DNA from: Cyanobacteria bacterium M_surface_10_m1_298
GTDB taxonomy: Bacteria > Cyanobacteriota > Cyanobacteriia > PCC-6307 > Cyanobiaceae
Reading direction: 5' to 3'
Length of the DNA: 36,782 nt
Assembly (NCBI GenBank): GCA_016882485.1
Contig: VGPT01000013.1
Span: 1-36,782, forward strand
Shown: piece by piece, positions 1-6,500 of the stretch
Layout of the letters: the number at the start of each line of letters is the position of its first letter
Position numbering within the stretch: position 1 is the stretch's first letter
Notes under the pieces: model-generated
The model's database searches: none
Seen by the model: the letters and a program-made list of their open reading frames with translations, nothing else
What the model was told of the DNA's origin: nothing
Program-made: the position numbers and the translations under genes

Positions 1-239
1 AACCCAAGGGAGGCGCCAATCGATGGCTGATACCCCACCTGAGCAGAAGTAGAAGCACGCTGATCACTGGCCCCTGCTCCAACAGTCTTCACCGATGCGT
101 TGGGCACGTCGTCAGTTCGGACACTGAATAGGGACGTCTGAACCGTCGACACTCCACTTGCACCGCCTCAGGTGCCCTCAGGAGACCCGAGCCCAACACC
201 TGGAATGATTGGCCCCAGGCGCCATACCGGCAGCTTCGA
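1..239. repeat. 239-bp direct repeat, copy A (may extend left of the window)
   Basis: These bases recur at 1338-1576 with a single mismatch (A at 128, C at 1465). Similarity stops abruptly after base 239, while the left end is cut by the window edge, so the true unit may be longer. I see no convincing protein in it: the plus-strand reading frames are short and stopped. It has RNA-folding potential (a CCTGG/CCAGG hairpin near 200-222 and a distant GGTGCC/GGCGCC pairing). Each copy is followed within about 50 bases by a plus-strand terminator, so a rightward transcript such as a small RNA is possible. It carries no transposase or inverted ends, so it is not an obvious insertion sequence. Confidence 0.9.
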
Positions 240-274
240 CCAACGATTGCCATTGGAATGTTGATTCACCCTTG

Positions 275-301
275 ACCCTCGGGCTCTGCTCGAGGGTTTT
301 T
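275..301 (+). terminator. Rho-independent terminator after repeat copy A
   Basis: A 7-bp stem ACCCTCG (275-281) pairs with CGAGGGT (291-297) across a 9-base loop and runs into five T residues on the plus strand. No plus-strand protein-coding gene precedes it in the window, so it would end a transcript passing through repeat copy A. From here to the toxin gene at 526 I see no gene, only a weak AGCACTC/GAGTGCT hairpin at 389-404. Confidence 0.65.
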
Positions 302-525
302 GGTGTCTGCGCCTGGTGGAGCTCAGCCCTTTTGCTCTCCCGGCTCGGGGTTCACCAGCGCCAGGCGGCAGCCGGGATCAAGCCCTTGAGCACTCCCGAG
401 TGCTTCTTCCTTGCTGTTCGCTTGCCGCAAAAAGCCCCCGACCAGGTCTTGGCTCTTGCTGGCCCCTTTGGCTGTGGGTTCTGGTCGAGATGCGCCAAGC
501 ACGATGACCGATCGCATCAAAGCAC

Positions 526-879
526 TCAAGTGCCTGAGTCTGGCTTCAGCAGCAGAAAGCCAGACTCAGGATGTTCATAGAAGTAATGGATCTTCGAGAC
601 CCTCGAGAGGATCAACTGTGCAGTTGTCGCATTCGACGCGTTTCCAATCGCCAGACAGATCACCTTGGGCGGCCAGCCCAGGCTCATGCTCATCGAAAGG
701 AAGTCATCGTCCTTGGTGAGCAGCACCAATCCACTGGAGCGAGCCTCATCCCAGACGGCTTGATCATCAACCCCCGCGAGGCCAAGAAGGCGAAGATGAG
801 TGGAGCCTGGGAAGGCCTCATTGAGCAATGGAAGGAGTCGCTCGGAAAGGTTTTCGTCCAGGAGCAGCTTGATGCTCAA
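526..879 (-). CDS. DUF5615 PIN-like protein, putative toxin RNase
   Basis: This 117-residue protein matches the DUF5615 family of small PIN-like (Mut7-C related) proteins, usually encoded after a DUF433 gene and regarded as toxins. The N-terminal LLLDENLS (Asp8, Glu9) and the LLTKDDDF segment (Asp57-59) supply the acidic residues expected of a metal-dependent RNase site. Its start codon overlaps the stop of the upstream DUF433 gene by 4 bases, indicating coupled translation. The last dozen codons are a perfect 14-bp inverted repeat (533-570), so the tail PESGFLLLKPDSG may be a hairpin captured into the frame. RNase activity and toxicity are inferred from the family and are not visible directly. 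Confidence 0.85.
   Translation of the reverse strand: MSIKLLLDENLSERLLPLLNEAFPGSTHLRLLGLAGVDDQAVWDEARSSGLVLLTKDDDFLSMSMSLGWPPKVICLAIGNASNATTAQLILSRVSKIHYFYEHPESGFLLLKPDSGT
533..570. repeat. Perfect 14-bp inverted repeat at the end of the DUF5615 gene
   Basis: CCTGAGTCTGGCTT (533-546) and AAGCCAGACTCAGG (557-570) are exact reverse complements around a 10-base loop. The structure lies wholly inside the last codons of the toxin gene, read on the minus strand. No T tract follows on either side, so it is not a classical terminator. It could protect the 3' end of the mRNA or be a palindromic mobile repeat unit. Confidence 0.85.
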
Positions 880-1106
880 TTCGCTCCTGTGGAGACCATC
901 AATGTGCGTTCACGTTCAGCCGCAAAGGCCATGCAAGCGAGCACATCCTCGTGGGTGAGCTGCGGGAAATCCTCGAGCAGCTCGGCTTCGCTGCAACCTG
1001 CAGCAAGGGTGCCGAGAACATCGCCAACGGTGAGCCGCGTTCCGCGCACGCACGGCTTGCCAAAGCGGATAGCCGGGTTGACTGTGATGCGATCGAGCAG
1101 ATCCAT
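876..1106 (-). CDS. DUF433 protein, putative antitoxin
   Basis: This 76-residue protein has the DUF433 signature: RITVNPAIRFGKPCVRGTRLTV at residues 6-27, then LGTLAAGCSEAELLEDFPQLTHEDV. The family has a winged-helix DNA-binding fold and typically acts as the antitoxin partner of DUF5615, binding the toxin and its own promoter. The start is the ATG at 1104-1106. The gene overlaps the downstream DUF5615 gene by ATGA, the usual two-gene operon arrangement. The promoter should lie in 1107-1337, but I see no strong -35/-10 pair. Family identity is clear; partner neutralisation is inferred. Confidence 0.88.
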   Translation of the reverse strand: MDLLDRITVNPAIRFGKPCVRGTRLTVGDVLGTLAAGCSEAELLEDFPQLTHEDVLACMAFAAERERTLMVSTGAN

Positions 1107-1337
1107 CTCATCAGGTTAAAGCTGATTGAGAGGATTCGATCTGTAGCCCACCTCGCCCTGATCTGGAGCTTGCTGCAAGCCGTTGCGGGGATGTTGGCAA
1201 CGTCTACGGGCTTCTCGGTGATCCATGCGCCAGAGCAGAGCCCCAAACCAACCAAGCTGATCGAAAAGGGAGAGCAAGGCAATGCGTGTAAAGGCTGATT
1301 GCCCCGCTGTTGAGGCGGGGTGATGCTGAGTCCATCG
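1107..1337. other. Intergenic stretch upstream of the DUF433/DUF5615 operon
   Basis: I see no supported gene here; the frames that cross it are antisense to DUF433. It should contain the toxin-antitoxin promoter on the minus strand. A GC hairpin CCCCGC/GCGGGG lies at about 1302-1320 without a T tract. With the following repeat copy and terminator, the gene-free span runs from 1107 to 1676. Confidence 0.5.
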
Positions 1338-1576
1338 AACCCAAGGGAGGCGCCAATCGATGGCTGATACCCCACCTGAGCAGAAGTAGAAGCACGCTGA
1401 TCACTGGCCCCTGCTCCAACAGTCTTCACCGATGCGTTGGGCACGTCGTCAGTTCGGACACTGACTAGGGACGTCTGAACCGTCGACACTCCACTTGCAC
1501 CGCCTCAGGTGCCCTCAGGAGACCCGAGCCCAACACCTGGAATGATTGGCCCCAGGCGCCATACCGGCAGCTTCGA
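1338..1576. repeat. 239-bp direct repeat, copy B
   Basis: This copy matches 1-239 at an offset of exactly 1337 bases, with one difference (C at 1465 against A at 128). The right boundary is sharp: both copies share the sequence up to CAGCTTCGA and then diverge completely. Together the copies bracket the DUF433/DUF5615 operon. Near-identity in non-coding DNA implies recent duplication, gene conversion between the copies, or selection on a structured RNA. Confidence 0.92.
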
Positions 1577-1590
1577 AAGATGACAGCTTC

Positions 1591-1622
1591 AAAACCCCTG
1601 GGCCCCTCGGCTCGGGGGTTTT
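1591..1622 (+). terminator. Terminator after repeat copy B (possibly bidirectional)
   Basis: AAAACCCC (1591-1598) pairs with GGGGTTTT (1615-1622), and extra GC pairing is possible inside the loop. The plus strand ends in TTTTG and the minus strand also ends in T residues, so it could work in both directions. It sits 15 bases after repeat copy B, as the unrelated terminator at 275-301 sits shortly after copy A. Confidence 0.65.
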
Positions 1623-1676
1623 GTTTTGGGCGGTGGGGCCTGCGGACCTTGATCACGATGGGAGCTTCTGAATCAG

Positions 1677-1907
1677 GTGAATGGCGAGGGCTCTGTGCGG
1701 TCGTTTTCAGCGGTGATTGAGCGTTGTTCGGAGACGGACCTGCTTGTTGGTTGTGTGCCGGGATTTCCTGGCGCCCATAGCCAGGCCGAGAGCCTGGATG
1801 AATTGCAGGTCAATCTCCAGGAGGTGATCGCCATGCTGCTGGAGGATGGCGAACCGCAACTGGACACTGATTTCGTTGGGCTTCAGCAGATCTGCGTCTC
1901 TGCCTGA
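1677..1907 (+). CDS. hicB: HicB family antitoxin
   Basis: This 76-residue protein has the HicB partial RNase-H-like fold pattern: the strand FSAVIERCSETDLLVGCVPGFPGAHSQAES, then the helix LDELQVNLQEVIAMLLEDGEP. HicB proteins neutralise HicA mRNA interferases and repress their own operon. The annotated start is GTG 1677; another GTG at 1695, directly before RSFSAVIE, is equally possible. There is no added C-terminal DNA-binding domain, so this is the short form. A hicA-like gene follows after 46 bases but is truncated, so HicB may be an orphan antitoxin. Confidence 0.85.
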   Translation: MNGEGSVRSFSAVIERCSETDLLVGCVPGFPGAHSQAESLDELQVNLQEVIAMLLEDGEPQLDTDFVGLQQICVSA

Positions 1908-1953
1908 TCGTGGGATCCACGCCTGTCCTTAAGTCAGAAGACTTGGATTCGAG

Positions 1954-2112
1954 ATGGTTCGTCAGCGCGGCTCTCACCAACAGTTCAAAGACCCCACCGG
2001 ACGGTTCACAACGGTTCCCTTCCACAAAGGTCGAGACATTTATCCGCCGTTGTTGCGTCAGATCGCCAAAGACATCGGCATGACAGCGGACGAGTTCATC
2101 AGCTACCGCTGA
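1954..2112 (+). CDS. hicA: HicA-like toxin, 5'-truncated (probable remnant)
   Basis: From ATG 1954 this encodes 52 residues beginning MVRQRGSHQQFKDPTG, the core of HicA with the conserved GSH histidine, followed by TVPFHKGRDIYPPLLRQIAKDIG. Full HicA proteins carry about 15 more N-terminal residues forming the first helix. Here the in-frame codons upstream give only VRRLGFE before a TAA at 1930. The preceding bases in another frame read LKSEDL, which resembles a HicA N-terminus. This fits a small internal deletion plus frameshift. The catalytic His remains, so activity cannot be ruled out, but a disabled toxin is more likely. Confidence 0.7.
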   Translation: MVRQRGSHQQFKDPTGRFTTVPFHKGRDIYPPLLRQIAKDIGMTADEFISYR

Positions 2113-2184
2113 GCGCACCCCCGGGCCTTGCAGGCGCCTAGATTCTGGAGAAAATCTAAAGCGTTCTGTGACTCTCTCTGTTTG

Positions 2185-3327
2185 GTGCGGTCTTTGACGG
2201 CCTCCCTGCTGCGGCCTAGTCGCCGCTTCGAGACCGTATCGCTGGAGCGCTACCCCACCAAGGCGGAGCTGCTCAGCTGCCTTCCTGCAGAGCTCACACG
2301 CTTTGATCCCCTCAAGGCCTGGGGAAGCCTGGGGATGTCCCTGGGTCTGTCCGTGCTGGCCTACGCCGTGGGGACACAGATCCCCCTGCACTGGGCCGCT
2401 TTGCCGCTCTGGATCCTCTACGGGGTCATCACCGGCACGGTGGCGATGGGCTGCTGGGTGATTGCCCATGAATGCGGTCACAACGCCTTCCATCCCAATC
2501 GGCGCATCGAGGGTTGCGTGGGCTTTGTGCTGCACAGCCTTCTGCTGGTTCCCTACTACTGCTGGGCCCGCAGTCACGCGGTGCACCATGCCCATTGCAA
2601 CCACCTGGAGGGAGGCGAAACCCATGTGCCCCCGCGGATCTCGTCGCACACAGGGCAGATCACCGAAGATCTGAAGCGGAAGCTCGGCACCCGGCTTTTC
2701 GGGGTGGTCTCCCTGTTCAACCACCTGGTGCTGGGCTGGCCTCTGTATCTCTTCCTCGGGGCCACCGGCGGGGAGGACTACGGCAGGCCCAACTCCCATT
2801 TCTGGATGCAGGGCAACGTTCCCGCGCGCAAGCGTCCGCTGTTTCCCGAGTCGTTTCGGGGCCTGATGGTTCGCTCCAACCTCGGCCTGGTGGTGGTGCT
2901 GATCGCCCTGGGTTGCGCAGCCCTGCAGTTCTCCCTGCTGCGGGTTCTCTGCGTCTACGGCCTCCCCTATCTGATGGTGAATGCCTGGCTGATCATCTAC
3001 ACCTGGCTCCAGCACACCGACCTCAACATCCCCCACTACAGCTCTGAACACTGGTCGTGGGCGAAGGGAGCGCTGCAAACGGTGGATCGCCCCTACGGAC
3101 CGCTGCTCAACCTGTTGCACCACGGCATCGGTTCCACCCACGTGTGCCATCACGTGAATTCCGCCATTCCCCACTACAACGCCTGGCGGGGCAACGCTCT
3201 GCTGCGACAGCGCTACCCCGAGCTGGTGCGCTTTGATCCCACGCCGATTCACAAGGCCCTCTGGCGCATCGCGACCCGTTGTGGTGCTGTGCGCCAGAAC
3301 CCGAGCGATGGAGCCTTCTATTACTGA
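2185..3327 (+). CDS. Methyl-end acyl-lipid fatty acid desaturase (delta-12/omega-3 class)
   Basis: This membrane di-iron desaturase inserts double bases into acyl chains of membrane glycerolipids, using ferredoxin in cyanobacteria. Counting from GTG 2185 (380 aa), the three histidine boxes are HECGH at 95-99, HAVHH within 131-140 and HVCHH at 319-323, followed by a PHYNAW motif. Two hydrophobic pairs flank the boxes. The boxes resemble plant FAD2/FAD6/FAD3 and cyanobacterial DesA/DesB more than delta-9 DesC; I cannot tell delta-12 from omega-3. The start is uncertain: TTG 2128 would add 19 residues and TTG 2194 would remove three. No clear ribosome-binding site settles it. Confidence 0.85.
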   Translation: MRSLTASLLRPSRRFETVSLERYPTKAELLSCLPAELTRFDPLKAWGSLGMSLGLSVLAYAVGTQIPLHWAALPLWILYGVITGTVAMGCWVIAHECGHNAFHPNRRIEGCVGFVLHSLLLVPYYCWARSHAVHHAHCNHLEGGETHVPPRISSHTGQITEDLKRKLGTRLFGVVSLFNHLVLGWPLYLFLGATGGEDYGRPNSHFWMQGNVPARKRPLFPESFRGLMVRSNLGLVVVLIALGCAALQFSLLRVLCVYGLPYLMVNAWLIIYTWLQHTDLNIPHYSSEHWSWAKGALQTVDRPYGPLLNLLHHGIGSTHVCHHVNSAIPHYNAWRGNALLRQRYPELVRFDPTPIHKALWRIATRCGAVRQNPSDGAFYY

Positions 3328-3378
3328 GCCCCGCGCAGAGGGAAGCGTTGTTCTCCTGACGCCCTGACGTCGCTACCT

Positions 3379-3394
3379 CTGAGGTGAACCTCAG
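3379..3394. promoter_or_regulatory. Palindrome just upstream of the alcohol dehydrogenase gene
   Basis: CTGAGGT (3379-3385) and ACCTCAG (3388-3394) form a perfect 7-bp inverted repeat with a 2-base centre. It ends 14 bases before the ATG at 3409, so it overlaps the likely ribosome-binding or leader region. It could be an operator or a small leader hairpin; nothing identifies a regulator. Confidence 0.35.
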
Positions 3395-3408
3395 GGATCG
3401 TTCAGGCG

Positions 3409-4410
3409 ATGCAGGTCACGGTTTGGCAGGCCCCGGGGCCCAAGGCGGCCCTGCAGCGGGCCTCGGCGCAGTTGCCCGAGCCCGGCCTCGATGAAGTGGT
3501 GATCGAGGTCGAGCACTGCGGCCTCTGCCACAGCGATCTCTCGATGATCGACAACGCCTGGGGGATGAGTCGTTACCCGTTGGTGCCCGGCCACGAAGCG
3601 GTGGGTCGGGTGGTGGCGGTTGGCTCTGATGTCGATTCGGCCTTGATCGGTCAGCGCAGGGGGGTGGGCTGGATCAGCGGGAGTTGCCGCCACTGCCCGC
3701 TGTGCCTGGGGGGCACAGGCAACCTCTGCGCGTCTCTGGAGGCCACGATCGTCGGCCGTCGGGGCGGGTTCGCCAGCCACGTGCTGGCCCATCAGGATTG
3801 GGCGATTCCCCTGCCGCAGGGGCTGGATCCCGCCGCCGCGGGGCCGTTGTTCTGCGGGGGGATCACGGTGTTTTCCCCATTGATCGATGAGGGGATTTCG
3901 CCCACCGCCCGGGTTGCAGTGGTGGGCATCGGTGGCCTGGGGCATCTGGCCCTGCAGTTCTGCCGCGCCTGGGGCTGCGAGGTCACCGCCATCACCACCA
4001 ACCTCTCGAAGGCGGAAGAGGCCCGTGGTTTCGGGGCCCATGCGGTGCTTGGGCTCGATCAACTCGCTCAGCACTCCGGCCACTTCGACTTGATCATCAA
4101 CACGGTCAATCACAGCCTCGACTGGCCCGTGGTGCTGGGGGCGTTGGCTCCCTTGGGCCGCCTGCATCAGTTGGGTGCGGTGTTGGAGCCCCTCAGCATC
4201 CCGGCGTTTGCCTTGATCGCAACGCGCCGCTCCGTCACGGGTAGCCCCACCTCATCGCCCGCCAGCCTGCTGAAGATGGTGGAGCTCTGCAGCCGCCACC
4301 AGATCGTTCCGCAGGTGGAGCATCTGCCGATGGATCGCATCAATGAGGCGATCGATCGCCTACGGCGCGGAGATGTGCGCTATCGCTTTGTTCTGGATGC
4401 ACCGGCATGA
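3409..4410 (+). CDS. Zinc-dependent NAD(P) alcohol dehydrogenase (CAD/YahK-like)
   Basis: This 333-residue medium-chain dehydrogenase should interconvert alcohols and aldehydes. The GLCHSD motif with Cys40, the GHE motif with His62-Glu63 and the Cys in GPLFCGG form the catalytic zinc site. Cys93, 96, 99 and 107 form the structural zinc site. The Rossmann motif is GIGGLGHLAL. The protein most resembles cinnamyl-alcohol-dehydrogenase-like, NADPH-using aldehyde reductases. The substrate cannot be read from sequence; aldehyde detoxification is a common role. It follows the desaturase by 81 bases on the same strand, and the two may share a transcript. Confidence 0.88.
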   Translation: MQVTVWQAPGPKAALQRASAQLPEPGLDEVVIEVEHCGLCHSDLSMIDNAWGMSRYPLVPGHEAVGRVVAVGSDVDSALIGQRRGVGWISGSCRHCPLCLGGTGNLCASLEATIVGRRGGFASHVLAHQDWAIPLPQGLDPAAAGPLFCGGITVFSPLIDEGISPTARVAVVGIGGLGHLALQFCRAWGCEVTAITTNLSKAEEARGFGAHAVLGLDQLAQHSGHFDLIINTVNHSLDWPVVLGALAPLGRLHQLGAVLEPLSIPAFALIATRRSVTGSPTSSPASLLKMVELCSRHQIVPQVEHLPMDRINEAIDRLRRGDVRYRFVLDAPA

Positions 4411-4435
4411 ACGATGGGTAGCACTGCGAAGGGCG

Positions 4436-4732
4436 CTAAGCCCCCGTCGGGAGATCCTCCTCCCAGAGGCCCATCCGGATCAGCCAATCGTTCGACTGAT
4501 CGCGCTCCCAGCCGTGATCGCGCTCGAGCACATCGGCGATCGACACCATCAGATCGAACAGCTCTCCTTCAAAGCCGTCGCCGGCAGTGGCCAGGCGTTG
4601 GATGTCATGGGCGAGTTGCAGGAGCTCCAGTTCCGCCATCCAGTCGCCCTGCTCGAAGGCGGTTCGGCTGGAGACGTGGTGCACGACTGGGATCAGCCCA
4701 GACAGCAGGCGGGTGAGATCTTGGAATCGCAA
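4436..4732 (-). CDS. Conserved-looking hypothetical protein (about 98 aa)
   Basis: I do not recognise a named family. From TTG 4732 the protein is soluble, acidic and largely helical (RFQDLTRLLSG, then WMAELELLQLAHDIQRLA, then ELFDLMVSIADVLERDHGWERD). The frame stays open farther upstream to 4957, but that part is antisense-like, low-complexity and inside the sigma gene, so I reject it. The start is 10 bases after the stop of the upstream sigma-like gene, suggesting a shared operon and possibly a partner of that sigma factor; this is inference only. Confidence 0.55.
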   Translation of the reverse strand: MRFQDLTRLLSGLIPVVHHVSSRTAFEQGDWMAELELLQLAHDIQRLATAGDGFEGELFDLMVSIADVLERDHGWERDQSNDWLIRMGLWEEDLPTGA

Positions 4733-4742
4733 GGGTCTTGGA

Positions 4743-5180
4743 TCAAAGGCCCCATAGGGTTCCGAGGGAGAGGGGCCTCTGTCCGCAGGCCTGCCGGCAA
4801 TCGAGCCATTCCTCCACGTTGATGCCGAGGCGCATGGCGATCTCCTCATCGCTGAGATCGAGCTCCAGCCAACGCCTCGCCTTGATCCAGAGCTCCCGGT
4901 AGCGGTGGCTGATGCGCAGGGCAAAACCCGTGTCGCGCAGGTGATGCAGCAGCTCACCCTTCACCTTGCTCACCAGGTAGCTGGAGGGCCGGAAACCTTT
5001 GGAGGGATCGAACTGGGCCGCTCCCTTGCACAGGCCTTCGTAGGCGGGGCCGAGCAGATCCTCGATGGGCATCGACCAGCGGCGGGCGTAGCGGTGGGCC
5101 TGCTGCCGTGCCAGGCCGAGATGCTCGGCGGCGAAGCGGCGTTGTTCGGGGCTGAGGCGTTGGGGCGCTTTGGTGGACAT
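4743..5180 (-). CDS. Short sigma-70 family protein without region 4 (A)
   Basis: From ATG 5180 this gives 145 residues. IEDLLGPAYEGLCKGAAQFDPSKGFRPSSYLVSKVKGELLHHLRD corresponds to sigma region 2, which binds core polymerase and melts the -10 element. RYRELWIKARRWLELDLSDEEIAMRLGINVEEW looks like region 3. The protein ends there, with no region 4 helix-turn-helix for the -35 element. Full group 3 sigma factors are usually well over 200 residues. The frame is open up to 5312, but residues before MSTKAPQ show no sigma similarity. It may direct extended -10 promoters, need a partner for -35 contact, or act as a modulator. Confidence 0.78.
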   Translation of the reverse strand: MSTKAPQRLSPEQRRFAAEHLGLARQQAHRYARRWSMPIEDLLGPAYEGLCKGAAQFDPSKGFRPSSYLVSKVKGELLHHLRDTGFALRISHRYRELWIKARRWLELDLSDEEIAMRLGINVEEWLDCRQACGQRPLSLGTLWGL

Positions 5181-5286
5181 CGAACGGTCACAGGTGCGGG
5201 AGGCTACCGGGGGCGCCCTTTCCTTCAGAAAGGCCAAAGAACGGAGCCCCCGCAGGGCATCACAGCGCTGGGAAACGGGCTCTGCT

Positions 5287-5321
5287 CCCACAGCTGTGCG
5301 GATCTGGGCCACAGCTGTGGG
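5287..5321. promoter_or_regulatory. Two identical palindromes 21 bp apart, putative operator
   Basis: The perfect 10-bp palindrome CACAGCTGTG occurs at 5289-5298 and again at 5310-5319. Outer CCC and GGG bases make the whole block CCCACAGCTGTG / CACAGCTGTGGG symmetric. Centre-to-centre distance is 21 bp, two helical turns, so two dimers could bind on the same DNA face. The block lies between the sigma-like gene (starting leftward at 5180) and the unknown gene starting rightward at 5360, and could control both. Confidence 0.6.
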
Positions 5322-5359
5322 CGGTGCCTGTCGCGTTGCCCCAGGCAGAACTAACGCAG

Positions 5360-5842
5360 ATGCTCAGTGCAGTCATGCCCACCCAAGTTCTGCTCACCTC
5401 CCACCACCCACAGGCGATGGAGAACGCCTGTGATCGCGGCTTCTGGATGCCTGTGCCGATCCCGATGGAGCGGTTGCAGACCCTGCTTTATCTGGTGTCG
5501 ATCAGCGAAAACGACACGGCGATTCGTGCCCTGGCGGAGATCACCAGCTTTGAGCCCTGGCGCAGTCAGGCAGGCCAGGAGCTCTGGCTGCCCTTCCTGG
5601 GCCGTTTGTTGCCGTTGCCGCGTCCAGTGCCCCTGGGCGATCGCCATCGGCTGGCGGAATGGCTCCCCCAACGGAGTGAACAAACGCTTCTTCTCGATCT
5701 GCTCCCTGTACTGGAGGCCGAGCAGCTCAGTGATCTCGCATGCGGCAGGCCAGGTCGCGGGAGCGCACGAGGCCCTGGGCGAGGCCCCAGGCGATCAGGC
5801 CGCGCTGTCCGCGCACACCAACCTTGCGGTAGAGCTCACTGA
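5360..5842 (+). CDS. Hypothetical protein with a C-terminal overlap onto the LuxR gene
   Basis: This predicted soluble protein of 160 residues belongs to no family I recognise. Residues up to about 120 look like a real globular protein (TQVLLTSHHPQAMENACDRGF, MERLQTLLYLVSISENDTAIRALAEI, EQTLLLDLLPVLEAEQLSDLA). The remaining tail is Arg/Gly-rich and reads antisense through the end of the convergent LuxR gene for 116 bases. Such a tail suggests the native stop near 5735 was lost by mutation or frameshift. ATG 5360 or ATG 5375 could be the start; the paired palindromes lie about 40 bases upstream. Confidence 0.6.
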   Translation: MLSAVMPTQVLLTSHHPQAMENACDRGFWMPVPIPMERLQTLLYLVSISENDTAIRALAEITSFEPWRSQAGQELWLPFLGRLLPLPRPVPLGDRHRLAEWLPQRSEQTLLLDLLPVLEAEQLSDLACGRPGRGSARGPGRGPRRSGRAVRAHQPCGRAH

Positions 5843-6422
5843 GCTGACGCCGAATCGTGTCGCTGCGGCGCTGCTCCAACGCCGCAATCTCACGGCTGTT
5901 GAAGCCCCTGGCGAGCAGCTCCAGCAGGCGCTGTTCGCTGACCTGCAGCCCCGGGGCTCTGACCGGTTGCTGGCGCAGCCGCTCCCCCAACAGCGGGTCG
6001 ATCGATTGCAGACCCCTCAGCAGCATCAACACCGCCTGCAGCAGGCGCCCGCCTCCGCAGTTCTGACGGCAGCAGAGGCCATCAGCCCCGCTGCTCCAGA
6101 GCTGCTTGAGGCGCTCCTGGGGGATCGAGGCATCGAGGCACACCAGCACCTTGGCCGGTTGCAGGCGGCTGATCAGCTCAAGGGCTCCTCCGTCGGGGAG
6201 TTCGTCATCGCAGATCACCAGCAAATGCTCCGCCTTCGGTAGTGGAAGGGCCAGCAACTCCGCCAGGGAGCGAGCGGCGAAATGACATCCCTCCAACAGC
6301 ACTGAGGCGGAGGCAATCAGGCGCTCATCGCCGGAGCACACTGCAATGCTCCAATCCCTCTGCAGATCCGAGATGGCTTTCTGCAGAGCCTTGACCTGGC
6401 TGCGGATCTCAGTGGGATGCAC
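5727..6422 (-). CDS. LuxR-family response regulator with a degenerate receiver domain
   Basis: This 231-residue regulator has an N-terminal receiver-like domain in which Asp72 of VICDDELPDG occupies the phospho-acceptor position. The conserved lysine after GADG appears replaced (GADGLCCRQ), so phosphorylation may be weak or absent. The C-terminal LuxR/GerE helix-turn-helix is clear: EQRLLELLARGFNSREIA followed by DTIRRQLSELYRKVGVRGQRGLIAW. Translation starts at GTG 6422, preceded by AGGG. It sits between two short sigma-like genes on the same strand, 78 bases after the second. The target genes are unknown; the adjacent paired palindromes are an obvious candidate. Confidence 0.85.
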   Translation of the reverse strand: MHPTEIRSQVKALQKAISDLQRDWSIAVCSGDERLIASASVLLEGCHFAARSLAELLALPLPKAEHLLVICDDELPDGGALELISRLQPAKVLVCLDASIPQERLKQLWSSGADGLCCRQNCGGGRLLQAVLMLLRGLQSIDPLLGERLRQQPVRAPGLQVSEQRLLELLARGFNSREIAALEQRRSDTIRRQLSELYRKVGVRGQRGLIAWGLAQGLVRSRDLACRMRDH

Positions 6423-6500
6423 GGCCCTGATCTTGCCGTCACTGCTGTAGCTCGATTCGCCACAAACCCACCCGTTGTTTTGTTTTCAATCGGAAAGGGT

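Noticed and set aside
1-239. Repeat as tmRNA, 6S RNA, RNase P RNA or SRP RNA
   Set aside because: I found none of the conserved blocks of these RNAs, so only an unknown RNA remains possible.
899-1489. A minus-strand frame starting in repeat copy B and running into DUF433
   Set aside because: It overlaps the DUF433 gene in another frame, and in the corresponding region of copy A it has no counterpart start context; the sequence is low-complexity Ser/Arg with no domain.
1810-3252. A 480-codon minus-strand open frame
   Set aside because: It is antisense to hicB, hicA and the desaturase, and its composition is typical of shadow frames; the plus-strand genes have clear families.
4733-4957. Upstream extension of the hypothetical gene 4436-4732
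   Set aside because: The open frame continues to 4957 but overlaps the sigma-like gene in another phase and has Ser/Arg/Cys-rich shadow composition.
5637-5644. GCGATCGC (HIP1) octamer
   Set aside because: It occurs at only a few places in the window (5637-5644 is one), at about the rate GC content would give, so no repeat family is implied.
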